Shown here piece after piece: positions 21,995 to 36,365 of a DNA stretch of 64,000 bases. The stretch spans positions 620,001 to 684,000 of the forward strand of contig JACZZP010000009.1 of the NCBI GenBank assembly GCA_015183035.1, read 5' to 3'. Under the pieces are notes generated by a model that saw only the letters and a list, made by a program, of their open reading frames with translations, did not search any database and had not been told where the DNA came from. The position numbers were made by a program, and so were the translations under genes. Within the stretch, counting starts at the first letter, position 1. Every line of letters starts with the position of its first letter. This stretch comes from Meloidogyne chitwoodi (Eukaryota; Nematoda; Chromadorea; Rhabditida; Meloidogynidae).

Positions 21995-24091
21995 TAATTT
22001 TGTAAATAATTTTTTCCATCTTAATTTTGTTTATGAAATAATTTTAATTAATTTTCTTAACATTTTTTTTTAAATTAAAAATTAATAAAGTTTAAAATTA
22101 TTTGTTTAAATTTAATTAAATTTTTATTTTATTTTCTCTCTACACAAATAAATTAAATTAATTTTGGATGATTTTAATTTGATTTTTCTAACATATAAAT
22201 ACAAAATATTTTTTTTTGGTAAAATATTTTTTATTTTAAAATAAAACTAGCAATTTATAAGTAAATTATAATTATTTAAAAAATTTATTTTTTGTCACTC
22301 TTCATCATTTTTATATTATTTTTTATCCATTTCCTTCCCTCTAAATAAACTCCAAAATTGACCCCATTCCCTTACATTATGTAATGTTTTCTTGTTTTTA
22401 AAATAAACAAAATTTTTCTGTTCATTATTTTTCTATTTGACTGCATCCGGTAAATAAATTTATTAAATTAATTTTATTTTTTCAAGTGTAAAAAAAATTT
22501 TTATGTGTTTTGGCATTTTGTTTATATTTTTAAAAATTGTTTTTATTAATTTATTTTAATTTTGGTATTTTTTTAATTTTTCTTAAAATAATTAAAATAT
22601 TTTAATTTTCTTTAATTTATTTATTTTTAAATTTAATGGAAGAAATTGTTTTTTATTTCAATTCTGATTTGGTAAAAATAAAAAATAAATAAACAAATAT
22701 TGACTTTTGCCTAATATAAATTTTTTTTCCAAAATAGGAAAGGATCAGACAGAAAAAATGTTTCGCAATCAATTCCTCAATTTTGTAACTCTTTTCCTTT
22801 TTTGATCCGGAAAAAATAAAATAAATAAAATATATTTAGCTTATAATCCTTAAATAAATAAATATTTAAAAATAATAATTTAAATATAATTTAAAAATAC
22901 TGTAAAAAATTAATTAATTAATTTTTTACGATTTATATAACAGGTAAAATTAAAAAATAAATTTTTGAGTGTTTAAAAATCAACACTCATCCAAAAATAA
23001 TAAAAAAAACACCTATGGATTTTCCAACTTAATTACTTAATTCAATTATATTAAATAAGATCAAAAATATATTAATATATATTAAGTAAAATTTTTCAAA
23101 ATTTTACTTAATATATTTAATAATTTTTAATAAATAAAATTTATATTTTTTATATTTTAAAGAAAATTATAATTTTTATTATTTAATTTTTAATATATTT
23201 TTAAAATAATTTTTATAAATCTTTTATTTATTTATTAACTTTAAAGTGTGAAAAATGCCGCCTATTTTTTCTTTATTTACATTCCCATAATTTTTATCAA
23301 ACAAAAAACACTTGAAAAAAAATTATTTTACTTTTTTTTTTAAAATACCGTTTCTTTTAGATTTGTTAAAAAAAAAAGAAAGTGTAATGGACTAGAAAAA
23401 ATAATATTAAAAGAGAAGTAGGCGTGGAGTATATGAAAGGCTCTGAAGGGCTCTTGACTAAAAATATGAGGTAGAAAATTGAAAAAGGAAAAATAAAAGA
23501 TTTTTTTCCGATAAAATAAAAAAAGTTTAGTTATGTAATATTTAAAAAAGAAAAAGAAAAAATTTACAAACAGGTGTGTGTTTATAAAAGAGATTTTTTA
23601 AATAAAAAGGGTTAAAATGCTGGCCAAAAGGCGGTAAAAATACTCCTTTTATGGATATAAATATAAATATAAAATTGATAAAATTTATAAAAATATTATT
23701 TTTAGTTGTTTTTTATTTAGATGAGAAAAATAAATTTTTAAATATTTTTTTTTAATTTTTTATTCAATATATGATGGGTTATTGCAGTCAGTAAAATTAA
23801 TTTTGAAATATTTTACTAAAAAAAGTGAAAATTTTAAACAATTATCTAATCAAAATTTTTTTTAATTTTTAAATAATTTTTTGAGCGTTTAAAACACTCA
23901 TCCAAAAATATAGAGAAATGATCAGGTAATTTTATCCATTTTCTTTAATTGAAAAATTTACATATTTAAGTAAAAATAATTGAATTTGTTTATATTAACT
24001 AAATTAATTATTTTTAATTATTATTATTTTTTAATTATTTTTATTTTCTCTAATTTTAAAATAATTTAAATATTTATAGGTATTTTACTAC

Positions 24092-24303
24092 CTTATCTAA
24101 CTGACCACTGTCTCTCCGAAGGTTTACTTTATCACTCGTTTGTAAGAGACGTAGAAAAGTAGTGGTAAGTAGAGAAAAATTTGTAAAATGAAAAGGAATT
24201 TTAAATATTTTTCTCTGCTGACCACACTACTTTTCTTCCACTCTTACAAACGAGAGATTAAGTAAACCTTCGGAGAGACAGAGGTCAGTTATGGTTAGAT
24301 AAA
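24092..24303. mobile_element. About 210-bp inverted-repeat MITE
   Basis: The arms are about 85 bp long: TTATCTAACTGACC, GTCTCTCCGAAGGTTTACTT and CTCGTTTGTAAGAG on the left are mirrored in the same order on the right. The right arm has a few extra bases near its outer end. The central loop is short and AT-rich. No ORF. Confidence 0.88.
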
Positions 24304-26442
24304 TTTGTTCGTGCATGTTTTGCACAACTCTAGAAATTATTAAAAAATATTTTAAAAAAAAAACCGCCAAAAGGACAAAATACGTAACAGACTATAAATA
24401 GCCTATAGCAATAAATATAATACTCTTTTTGAACGATTAAAGAAGTGTTATTAATAATTGTTTTTTTACACCTGTTTTTTAGAAAAATATAAATAAATAT
24501 TTGTTAAAAAATAAATAAAATAAGTCCACCCCTATTAAATAGACAACACTCTAATAAATAAATAAATACATCAAAAAGCAAAATATCAGCACTAAAAATT
24601 TTAAAAAGCACAAAAACATTTTTAAAAAAATAAAATAAATAAAAATATTAAAAATATAAATAAATTGTTTTCAAAAATTAAAATATTTTAATTTAAAAAA
24701 TACAAATATTTATTTAAAATAATTTAATAAAAATAAATAAATTTTAAAATATTTTTTTTAAGCTTAGAATATTAAATAAATATTTTTAAAAATTTTAATT
24801 TCGGTAAAACAGTCAAAAAAGAAATTTTTTGTACCTTTATAAAAAAAGATTTGTTAAAAAAAGTGTCGGTAAATTAAAAAAAAATTTATTTTTACAAAAA
24901 AAAATAAAAAAGTGTGGAGAGAGATTATCCTATTTTTGAAATAAATTTAAAAGGTAAATAAAAATTTATATTTTTTTTAATTAAAAAAAGGTAATAATAA
25001 TTAGGCATTTTTAAAAATAAATGAAAATAATTTAATTAAATTAAATTACAAAAAAATATTTATTTAAAAAAAAACTTTAAAAAATAAATAAATAAATTTT
25101 GTCTTCTTTTCATTAAAAAAATAAAAAAAATAATTTTGTTATGCACAAAACTATCATTTATTTATTTATTATTATTTAGTGAAAAAGAAGCCGTGAATTA
25201 AAGGATTTGTTTATTCTTTTTTTTGGATTTATTTATTTATTATTTTATTTTATTTTTCTTATGCTTTTCTTTTTCTTCTCTTCTTCTCCTTTTTCTTTTC
25301 CTTTTATACTACCATAATCTTTTCTTTTCTTTGCTACACGTTTTTCTTTTCTTTTCTTTTTTTACATCTGCCCCCAATTATTATTATAAGGGAAAGATTA
25401 AATTTTGTTTTAAAAGAATAAATGAAATTTGAACAGTTTTTGATTATTTTAAATGATACAGTAATTTTTTTTAGTTGTTTTTTATTTTTAAAAAATTTTC
25501 TAAAATTTAATATTTTTGGATATGCTTATAACAATTTTAAAAAATAAATAAAAAATTTAAAAAAATCAAAAAAGCATTTTTGTTGCCAAGAACACCTTCA
25601 TAAATAAGATGATTAAATATTTTTAAGAATTTATTTTTTTTTAATTTATTTTTTTATTTTTAATAGCTAAAAAAGTAATTTTTATATAATTTAGAATATT
25701 CCAAAAATATAATAATTTCTAAAAAAAAAATAATATCATTTTCAAAAGTATTAAAAATAAAGAAAATCTAAAGAAAATATTTAATCCTTTAAAGGTATAT
25801 TATTTTTTAAACTTTGGGAATTTGCCTAAAGGCAAAATTAAAAGAAAAGAAAACAATTAAAAAATAAATAGGAAATAATAGTGTCAATTTATATCCTTGA
25901 ATATTTTTTAAAAAAAGTTTTTATTTTCTCAATATATTTATTTTTAGATATGAGACTCTAATGAACGAATGTGAACATTAAAATAGAGAAAAAATTAAAA
26001 AATTAATTTACGTGACCCGTACAGTTCGTTAAACAAACTTACACGACATTTCGCCACTAAGGCAAAAAATATACCTTTCCCATCTTTTTTCCGGTTGGAC
26101 GAAATGTCTGGACACGATACATATTAGACTGGTAGATTCTTCAAAACATATTTTTGAGTGTTTAAATAATACACCCATCCAAAAATACATAAAACAAAAA
26201 ACAATACGGCAACAAAATTTGCTAATTAAAAAATATAAATATATTAATAAATATATTAATATATATTAAGTAGATTTTATTTCGTTTTTCGATAATAAAA
26301 TCACTAAAAATTCAAAAATTTTAATTTTTTGAATTTGTAAAATAAAAATTTAGTTAAATAATTGAAATTTATATTTTAGGTAAATTAACCCTTATTTATT
26401 TAAATTATTAAAATATTAAAAATGGTAAAAATTGAAAATATT

Positions 26443-26465
26443 TTTTTGCGAATAAATGGGGTGTT
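26443..26465. repeat. Single end of the GCGAATAAATGGGGTGTTT repeat family
   Basis: It matches the right end of the elements at 14,724-14,813 and 28,563-28,631. The opposite end was not found close by, so this is a fragment. Confidence 0.6.
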
Positions 26466-27786
26466 TATTTAAATATACATATTAAATAATAAATAAATTT
26501 TTTTTTTAATTTTAAATATTTAATTAAACACTGAGAAATAAATAATTAGAAAATTAAAAAAAATTTAAATTTAAATATTTTAAATTTAACAAAAAAAATA
26601 AAAAAACCAACCAATAAATTTAGAAGAAAAGGAAAAAGAAAAATAAAACTGTCTTGTCTTTTCTTTTAATCCCGCCTACATTTCTTTTTATTTTATTTAT
26701 TCTTTTTCTTCCAAAAAATATTAAAAATATTTTTTTTTCTTTAAATAATTTTTTTTTAATAAAATTATTTTATTTTTTAATTTTAATTAAAGTTATTTTA
26801 AATATTTTTTCTCTAATTTTTACCTCAATTTTATTTATTTTTAAATTTATTTATTTTATTTTTTCTCCTCAATTTTCTGCGATTTTTGACAATGCGACAA
26901 TCCGCTTAAATAAAAAAGAGTATTTAGTAATAAAAGATTAAATAAATATTTTTATTTTTAAAAATAAAAATAAATATGCCGAACTAATCCGCGCATTATT
27001 TTATTTTTTTAAAGTCTCTGCTGTGGTTGATCAAATAATTGATTTTTTATACAAAATTAAAAAAATAAATATTTATTTTATTCTCAATTACAAAATATTA
27101 ATTTTACTAAATTAATTTGTTTTTTTTTAAATTTATTTTTATACTTTTAATTGTTTTTTACTTATAAGAGAGAGGACAGAGGTGTGTTAATTTATTTAAT
27201 TTTAATTTAATTTAATTTTAATTTTTTTTTTAATTTTCGTATTTTTCAGATAATTTTCGGTTACCTAAGTACCACATTTAAGAATTTTAGAAAAATTTTA
27301 TAATAATTAATTAAATAATTAATTAATGCATTAAATATTTGAATTATAATCTTTATATTTCCTATTTATAATTTTTGATTATTATGAATAAAAAAATTAA
27401 TTAAATAAAAAGTTAAATATTTATAAATAAAAACCCTTAGGATCAATTCCCCATTAATACCTATTTACTTATAAAAACGGTTAACCCTTAAATACACAAA
27501 AATGGTGAATGGTCTACCACCTGCTTTTTTAATTAAATTGTAAAATCAAATAAAGACTTTTAAGGTAAATTTAAGGTGATAAACAATATTGTTTATGCAA
27601 TATTTGATTTAGCAATTCAATTAAATTAAGTTTTGTACAATTTACAATTTTTGTGAATTTAATTTGTTTTCTAGAAATTTGATTTTCAAAGAGGTAAAAA
27701 CCCGAAAATTTTCTAAAATTAATTTAAAAAATAAATTTTTATTCATTTAAAATATAGAAGTATAAGAAAATGCAAATAAGCCTTTA

Positions 27787-28035
27787 TGTAAAATAAACAA
27801 GTATTTAGGAAAAATCAGAATAATTTACAACTATAATTACAATTGTAAAATAAACAAGTATTCAGGAAAAATCAGAATAATTTACAACTATAATTACAAT
27901 TGTAAAATAAACAAGTGTTCCGGAAAAATCAGAATAATTTACAACTATAATTACAATTGTAAAATAAACAAGTGTTCCGGAAAAATCAGAATAATTTACA
28001 ACTATAATTACAATTGTAAAATAAACAAGTATTCG
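27787..28035. repeat. 57-bp tandem repeat upstream of the homeobox gene
   Basis: Four full copies starting at 27,787, 27,844, 27,901 and 27,958, plus a partial fifth from 28,015. Each starts TGTAAAATAAACAAGTATT, with GGAAAAATCAGAATAATTTAC in the middle. Copies differ at only a few positions. The array ends about 90 bp before the start codon at 28,125. Confidence 0.95.
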
Positions 28036-28124
28036 AAATTCTGAATTGTGTTTTCTGATTCATTTTACAAATTACATTTTCAGAATTAATTTTAAAAAAA
28101 TATTTAATTTAGTTAAAGGAGAGA

Positions 28125-30224
28125 ATGGTAGACACAGATAATAATTCTACTACTAACTTAACAACACAACAACAATCATCAAATAATAATAATTCATTAA
28201 ATAATTATTTAAATAATAATAATTTACTACCCACAATATCAACATCAACAATAACAACACAACCAACATTTCCACAAACATTTTATTCTTCTTCTTCTTC
28301 AACATATCCTTTTAATAATTATTTTTCTTCTTCTTCTTCACAATATCAATTTCTTCCTTCTTCTTTTACTAATCAACATCAAAATTATTTTAATCAAAAT
28401 AATAATAATTTTAATAATTCTAATTCTTCTATTAATTTTGTTTCTGCTGCCTTTGCTGCTGCTGCGGCTAATTCTATTAATGGAAATAATATTTGTGGAA
28501 ATTCTACGTTTGTTTTTTTTATTTTTTTTTAATTGTAGGAAACTAATATTTATTATTAACATTTAGGTCCATTTAATCGCAAGATAAACCCAAAAATTAT
28601 ATTTATTTTCTTGCGAATAAATGGGGTGTTCACTTAAATTAGAAAGGTTCCTTTAAATACTGGTACCATGAAAGAGATTAGATCACCTCTTTTAAATATT
28701 ATATTTTTATTAAAGAATAGCCAGTACTTCAACAAATGTTCCCATTTTAACAAATTTTGAATATAATCGAAAGGGAAGGCGTGAAAGAACTTCTTATAAT
28801 AAAAATCAATTGGAAATACTTGAAGCACAATTTCAACAAGGAGTAAAATTAATTTTTTTTTTTAAATTATTTTTTTTTTAATTTTAAAATTATTAGCAAT
28901 ACCCAGATGTTACAATACGTGAAGATTTGGCAGCAAAAATACATTTGGCAGAAAGTAGAATTCAAGTAAAGTGATTAAAATAAAATAAATAAATTAAATA
29001 TTTAGTTTTTTAATTAAAAAAATATTTTATTGATACATTTAATTAATTAAATAAATTTTAAAAAAATTAAAAAGCCAAAATAAATTAAAGAGCGGAATAA
29101 TTTATTTTAAGTTATCTCCTTATTTTAAGTTAATTAATTTAAAAATATTTAAAATAAAATTTAAAATATTTTTTTTAATAAATTTATTTTTTTTTAATTT
29201 TTAAAGGTTTGGTTCAAAAATCGAAGGTATTAAAAAAAAATTTTTTAATTTTTAAAAATTTTTTTAGAGCAAAATTTCGTCAAATGAAAAAGAATCATGA
29301 TACAGCAATGAAAATAGCAAGAGAAACACATCAATTAATAGTAGTAGATCCTTCACATTCCCAAATAAATAATAATATTAATTCTTTAATTTATTCAACA
29401 CAAAATAATATAAAAAATGAAAATAATAAAATTGAATCTCCTCCTCCCGCTGAACCTACAATTGTTAAAAAAGAACTTGTAAAAAATGAAAATAATGAAC
29501 AAAAAAATAGTGGAATTGAAACAAATTTAGCAGCAACAAATAATCATTTTATGAGATCACAACAACATTTTCCTGATTTTGGTAGTTAAATTGCTAATTT
29601 TATATTTAATTTATTTAAAAGTTTAATTAAGTTGGATGTGGTGTAGTGGGTTGTGTTGTCGCCTAGGTTTTAGATGTAGAAAGGTTCGAGTCCTTTTAGC
29701 TTCTCAGACGTTTTTATTCTCTTTTTTTAATTTAAAATCATATTATCGTTCCTCATTCAACAATAAAAAAATTTTAAATTAATCTTAAAAAATACTTTTT
29801 ATTAAAAAATTATTATTTCCTTTAAAACAGGCTTAGCCTCTGATCCCCAGCCTTCATCTGCAATGTCAACCTTTGCTACTCAATTTCCTCGTAATCTTTC
29901 AATGACGAACAGCATGAATGGAATGTTATGGGGAGGAAATAATGGATTTGTAGAAGCATCTAATAATTATACAGGAAATAGTAATAACACACCGACAATT
30001 GATTGGTTTACTAATGCACAATGGCAAAATATTTATTATCCGGTACGTTTCTTAAATACTCTTTAAATAATATATTATTTAATTAATTAAAGTATGCGGC
30101 TCTTTACAATAATAATGCTTATTATCAACAACAAAATACAGCTACGAGCGAATCAACAGTTATAGAAAATTCAATAGAAAATTCTTCAAAGAATACACTA
30201 AAAGATCAAACGGATGAATGTTAA
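28125..30224 (+). CDS. OTX-like K50 paired-class homeodomain transcription factor
   Basis: ATG at 28,125; stop at 30,222-30,224. Exon 1 (28,125 to about 28,508) is a low-complexity Asn/Gln/Ser region. The homeodomain is built from exons at 28,723-28,843 (RKGRRERTSYNKNQLEILE), 28,898-28,965 (YPDVTIREDLAAKIHLAESR) and 29,207-29,225, continuing at 29,267 (VWFKNRRAKFRQ). The recognition helix reads V-W-F-K-N-R-R-A-K, giving Lys at homeodomain position 50, the bicoid/OTX specificity (TAATCC-type sites, known for the class). YPDVxxRE and the RRxRT start fit OTX, though goosecoid-type proteins also carry K50. Asn/Ser/Thr/Gln-rich exons follow to the stop. C. elegans relatives (ttx-1, ceh-36, ceh-37) specify sensory neurons; exact orthology is unresolved. 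Confidence 0.88.
28563..28631. mobile_element. Short MITE in first intron of the homeobox gene
   Basis: GGTCCATTTAATCGCAAGATAAA at the left is an imperfect inverted match of TTTTCTTGCGAATAAATGGGGTGTT at the right. Same family as the element at 14,724-14,813. Confidence 0.7.
29634..29708 (+). repeat. tRNA-like sequence in a homeobox-gene intron
   Basis: It has a box-A-like TGGTGTAGTGGG and a perfect T-arm-like hairpin, AAAGG TTCGAGT CCTTT (box B). The 5' and 3' ends do not form an acceptor stem, so it is read as a degenerate tRNA-derived sequence rather than a functional tRNA. Confidence 0.55.
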
Positions 30225-30960
30225 TCGAATAAATATGTACATGAAAATTTTATTTTATCAAATAAAAATTCAGAAAAAGCTTAGACCTGTTTTTTTACAA
30301 TTTACTGAAATAATCAAAAGTCTGGACCAGGCTAGAAATTTAACGTATTTTCTCGATTAATTACCTTCCATCAATTAATTGCCTTCCCATATTATTAGTT
30401 ACTCATCCCTCCTTGAGAGAAATAAGAATGACAAGAAATGATATTTGTCCGCAAAAGTTCAGGGATAACACGTAAATAATTATCTCTTCTTTTGATTTGT
30501 CCCAAATATTATTGATTTATTTTCTTCAATCATTCCACTTTTAGTTGCAATTTTACAAATTTGAAAAATATAAAGGTAAAAAATAACTTTATTTTTAATT
30601 AAAAATATTTTTTATAAAATAATTAAATTAGTCAAAACATTAACAATTTCATTGAAGATTCTCTGAACTTACTGTACAATAAAATAAAACTTTACTTCGG
30701 GAGATGAAATGGCAGTGTTAAGAAGATAGCTTTGAAACGGCGTGAATAAATTGAGTGAAATGTTTATTTTTAAATATTTGTTTTCTTAAAAAAATGTTTT
30801 TTACTGTATATAAAAGCCTTAACAAACTTTACTTATAAAATTTATTTATTTTTTGCCTTCTATATTCTTTCTTATTTTTTAAAATTTATTTATTTTCTTG
30901 TTTTTAGAGAATTTTAAATTTGTTTATTTACTTTTGTCTCCTATTCAATTATTGTTAAAA
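30225..30960. other. Intergenic between homeobox gene and cdc-48
   Basis: No ORF, RNA gene or clear repeat was recognised. It holds the 3' UTR of the homeobox gene and the cdc-48 promoter. A TTTTTAG acceptor-like sequence near 30,901-30,908 precedes the cdc-48 start by about 55 bp. Confidence 0.5.
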
Positions 30961-34004
<3,044 letters not shown>

Positions 34005-34039
34005 ACGAAAGAAATCAAGATTTAAAATTAAATTTGTGA

Positions 34040-34601
34040 TCTAAAGCGGTTTTTTAATTTAATGTGCATTAATTGACGCATCCACATTTTTTGTTTATTG
34101 ACATTTATAAAAGTTGGGTTGACATTTTCTCATTTTATTTTCTGGTGTTTTTTAGGCTAGATCTGGAAAAATTAAATTCGATTGCAAAATAAGATTTCTG
34201 TTTTGGAAAGTTTGAGTTTTGAAGTTGTTTAAAATAATTATGGATAGACGAAAATAGCGCAATATAGATTTTAACAGGCGTAGACACGGACATTTTTTCG
34301 GTATCCGTTTATATCAATACCCAAATTTGCTATATCGACAGCGGGTATCCGTGGATATATCCGTTTTTCTCAAAATGGTCAAGTCACTTAAAATTTTCAA
34401 AATGGTCAAAACTAAAAGGTTTTGGAGGGAGTCAACTGTGTCTGACTCAACTGTGCCGTGACTCAACCGTGCTGACTAAACTGTGCTAAATCGTGCTGAC
34501 GCAACTGAGGTGTACCCTAGAAGAGGGTTTAATATAGTAGAAGGTATTTAAATTATTTAAAAATTTAATAAATTTAAAAATTGTAGTCTCACTCCCTGAC
34601 G
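34040..34601. repeat. Intergenic repeat-rich interval
   Basis: Two degenerate repeats are visible: TATCCG-containing units at 34,300-34,370 (GGTATCCGT, GATATATCCGT) and GACTCAACTGTGCT-type units at 34,430-34,505. No coding sequence was supported, although an upstream exon of the following gene cannot be excluded. Confidence 0.5.
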
Positions 34602-35098
34602 ATGAGTGGTGGAATGGGTTTACGGACCTCACACCAACAAAGCCCAGTTTCACCTTCCTCTGATGATGATGGTGAGACATTGATCCATGTCCCAGACGAC
34701 AATCCCCCATCAACACTAAACTTTTCAAAATATATTCATCCAGCAAATATGACCAGTCCAAAAAAAACTTATAGTTTATATTCGATTGTTGTGAGTTTTT
34801 TTATACATAGAATATATTACGACAGTTTAGACCTTTTTAAAAATATTTTCATTTTTACAGACACATGTTGGTAATGTCAATACGGGCCATTATATGGCGA
34901 GAGTAAAAAATGACAGAGGAAATTGGATTTTGTTCAATGATGCAAATTGTTCTCTGCTTAATAATTCTGAAGCTAAAAGAATGAATGAAGTAGGTTAAAA
35001 TTTTTTTTTAAAGATATTTCAATGATTTGGGGTTTAAAAAAAATACTAATTTTTAGCATGAAGTAGTATATATACTTTTTTACAAAAGAAGCAAATGA
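34602..35098 (+). CDS. USP-type deubiquitinase C-terminal segment (partial domain)
   Basis: Three exons: 34,602-34,791, 34,861 to about 34,990, and about 35,057-35,098, ending LFYKRSK. The second exon reads THVGNVNTGHYMARVKN...WILFNDANC, the His box of ubiquitin-specific proteases; the GHY His is the catalytic base in the family. The last exon (VVYILFYKR) matches the closing beta-strand of the fold. There is no Cys box or fingers region upstream, so the roughly 135-residue product cannot be an active USP alone. It is either a truncated duplicate, a pseudogene, or the 3' end of a gene whose upstream exons were not recognised. Family assignment is good; gene status is unclear. Confidence 0.65.
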
Positions 35099-35354
35099 AT
35101 GTAATGGAAGTAAAAAAAATCATACTCTGAGAAATTTCTTTGGTGATATAATAAAAATGGTTTATTTAAAAAATTAGTATTAAAATAATATTCAAGAAAA
35201 TACTTATAAAATTAATGTCTTTATTTTTTTACTTATGGCCAAAAAAGACAAATGAGGAAAACAATTATTGATTGCAGAGGCAGAATTGTTATTCTTAGGT
35301 TTATTGATTACTTTCTAACATTAGAAGGTCGTAGAAGCATAAATGTCTTAAAAA

Positions 35355-36173
35355 TTATAAAACTGTCAATTTTTTAAAATTTACCACTAATCCTGTCAGA
35401 ATGATCCCAATCGTAAATACATATGGCCGATCATTTTTATAATCTCGAATGTCCATTTCAAGATTATCCACTTTTCTGACTAGAATATTAATTCGACGTC
35501 TCAATTGTTTAATCTCTTCAATTGGATTCTTCTCCACAGCAATTGATGTCTATTAAATTAATTTAAAAATAAAAAAAAAATAATATAAAATAACCATATG
35601 ATCTGTTTCACAAGACAATCCACTCTTTATAGGAGTTCGGTTAGAATCCTTATCATTAGACACTTCGTTGGCCTATAATTAGAAGAAAAAGGATTTTTTC
35701 TTTGTCAAAAATATTTTGGTAAAAAATAAAATAAATCTTACAGTCAATTTTGCCGGTATCCCATTGACACTAATATCCTCCTGAAAATTTACAAAATAAA
35801 ATATTTAAATTTCATTAAATTCCCCAAACATTAAATAAAATTTAAAACAAACCGAAACAGGTGTTTCAATAGATTGACGCTCACGAATTACTTCTGTTGG
35901 TTGTGCCTTTGCCGCTGCAGTCTTTCCACCACCTTCAACGGTTATCCGACCTGGAACAACCATTTGAGGACGAACATCTTTCTGAACAGGTTTTCGTTCT
36001 ACTCCAGCTACATAAATGTGATCAGGCACTTCCATGGGCAAATATTCTTCCGGAGTTGTTGGTGCATATCTGAAAAAAGAAAAAAATTATTATTCCATCT
36101 TAAAACTGAAATTTAATTTTAAATATTTGTTGTACTTGGATGTCTTCATTTGGTCAACAATATTTTGATTCAT
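35355..36173 (-). CDS. Mitochondrial fission factor (MFF/Tango11)-like tail-anchored protein
   Basis: ATG at 36,173 (MNQNIVDQMKTSK), preceded on the same strand by a TTTTTAG acceptor-like site 17 bp upstream. Exon 2 carries YAPTTPEEYLPMEVPDHIYVAG; the MxVPxxIxVAG element is the conserved short motif of MFF proteins, the outer-membrane receptors recruiting the dynamin DRP-1. Small exons follow (QSIETPVS, EDISVNGIPAKLT), then a coiled coil IKQLRRRINILVRKVDNLE (35,440-35,520) and a hydrophobic C-terminal anchor (FTIGIILTGLVV). The stop used is at 35,355, but GTG|GTAAAT at 35,382-35,387 could be a donor leading to one more exon starting near 35,314. Similarity is to short motifs plus architecture, so confidence is moderate. 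Confidence 0.65.
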
Positions 36174-36365
36174 ATCTGGCTAGTGCCTAAAAATAGCCTA
36201 AAAATCATAAAAACAAAGATTAAATAATTAAAAAATAAATAAATCAAATGTTCATCAACAGATAAAAACTAAAAAAATATTTTAAAAAAACAATTTACAC
36301 AAAAAAACACAACGAATTACTACAAATTATTCCCCTAATTTTTCTTTTTTTTTTTAAAACAATTT

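Larger units (their letters stand above)
20903..28124. other. 7.2-kb gene-poor AT-rich interval
   Basis: No gene is supported between the collagen start and the homeobox start. Apparent ORFs at 25,223-25,432 and 26,654-26,941 are Phe/Leu/Ile-rich translations of T-rich DNA without splice context. The interval contains several inverted-repeat elements, listed separately, and a 57-bp array next to the homeobox gene. Long flanks are common for developmental regulators, so cis-regulatory DNA may lie here; no site can be defined by eye. Confidence 0.6.

Noticed and set aside
25223..25432. Short ORF rich in Phe, Leu and Tyr
   Set aside because: Translation of T-rich DNA with no conserved motif or neighbouring exon.
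26654..26941. 95-codon hydrophobic ORF resembling a membrane protein
   Set aside because: Low-complexity Phe/Ile/Leu from a T-run region; no splice sites or family resemblance.
2380..28035. Tandem arrays considered as CRISPR
   Set aside because: Units are head-to-tail with no unique spacers, and the genome is eukaryotic with introns.
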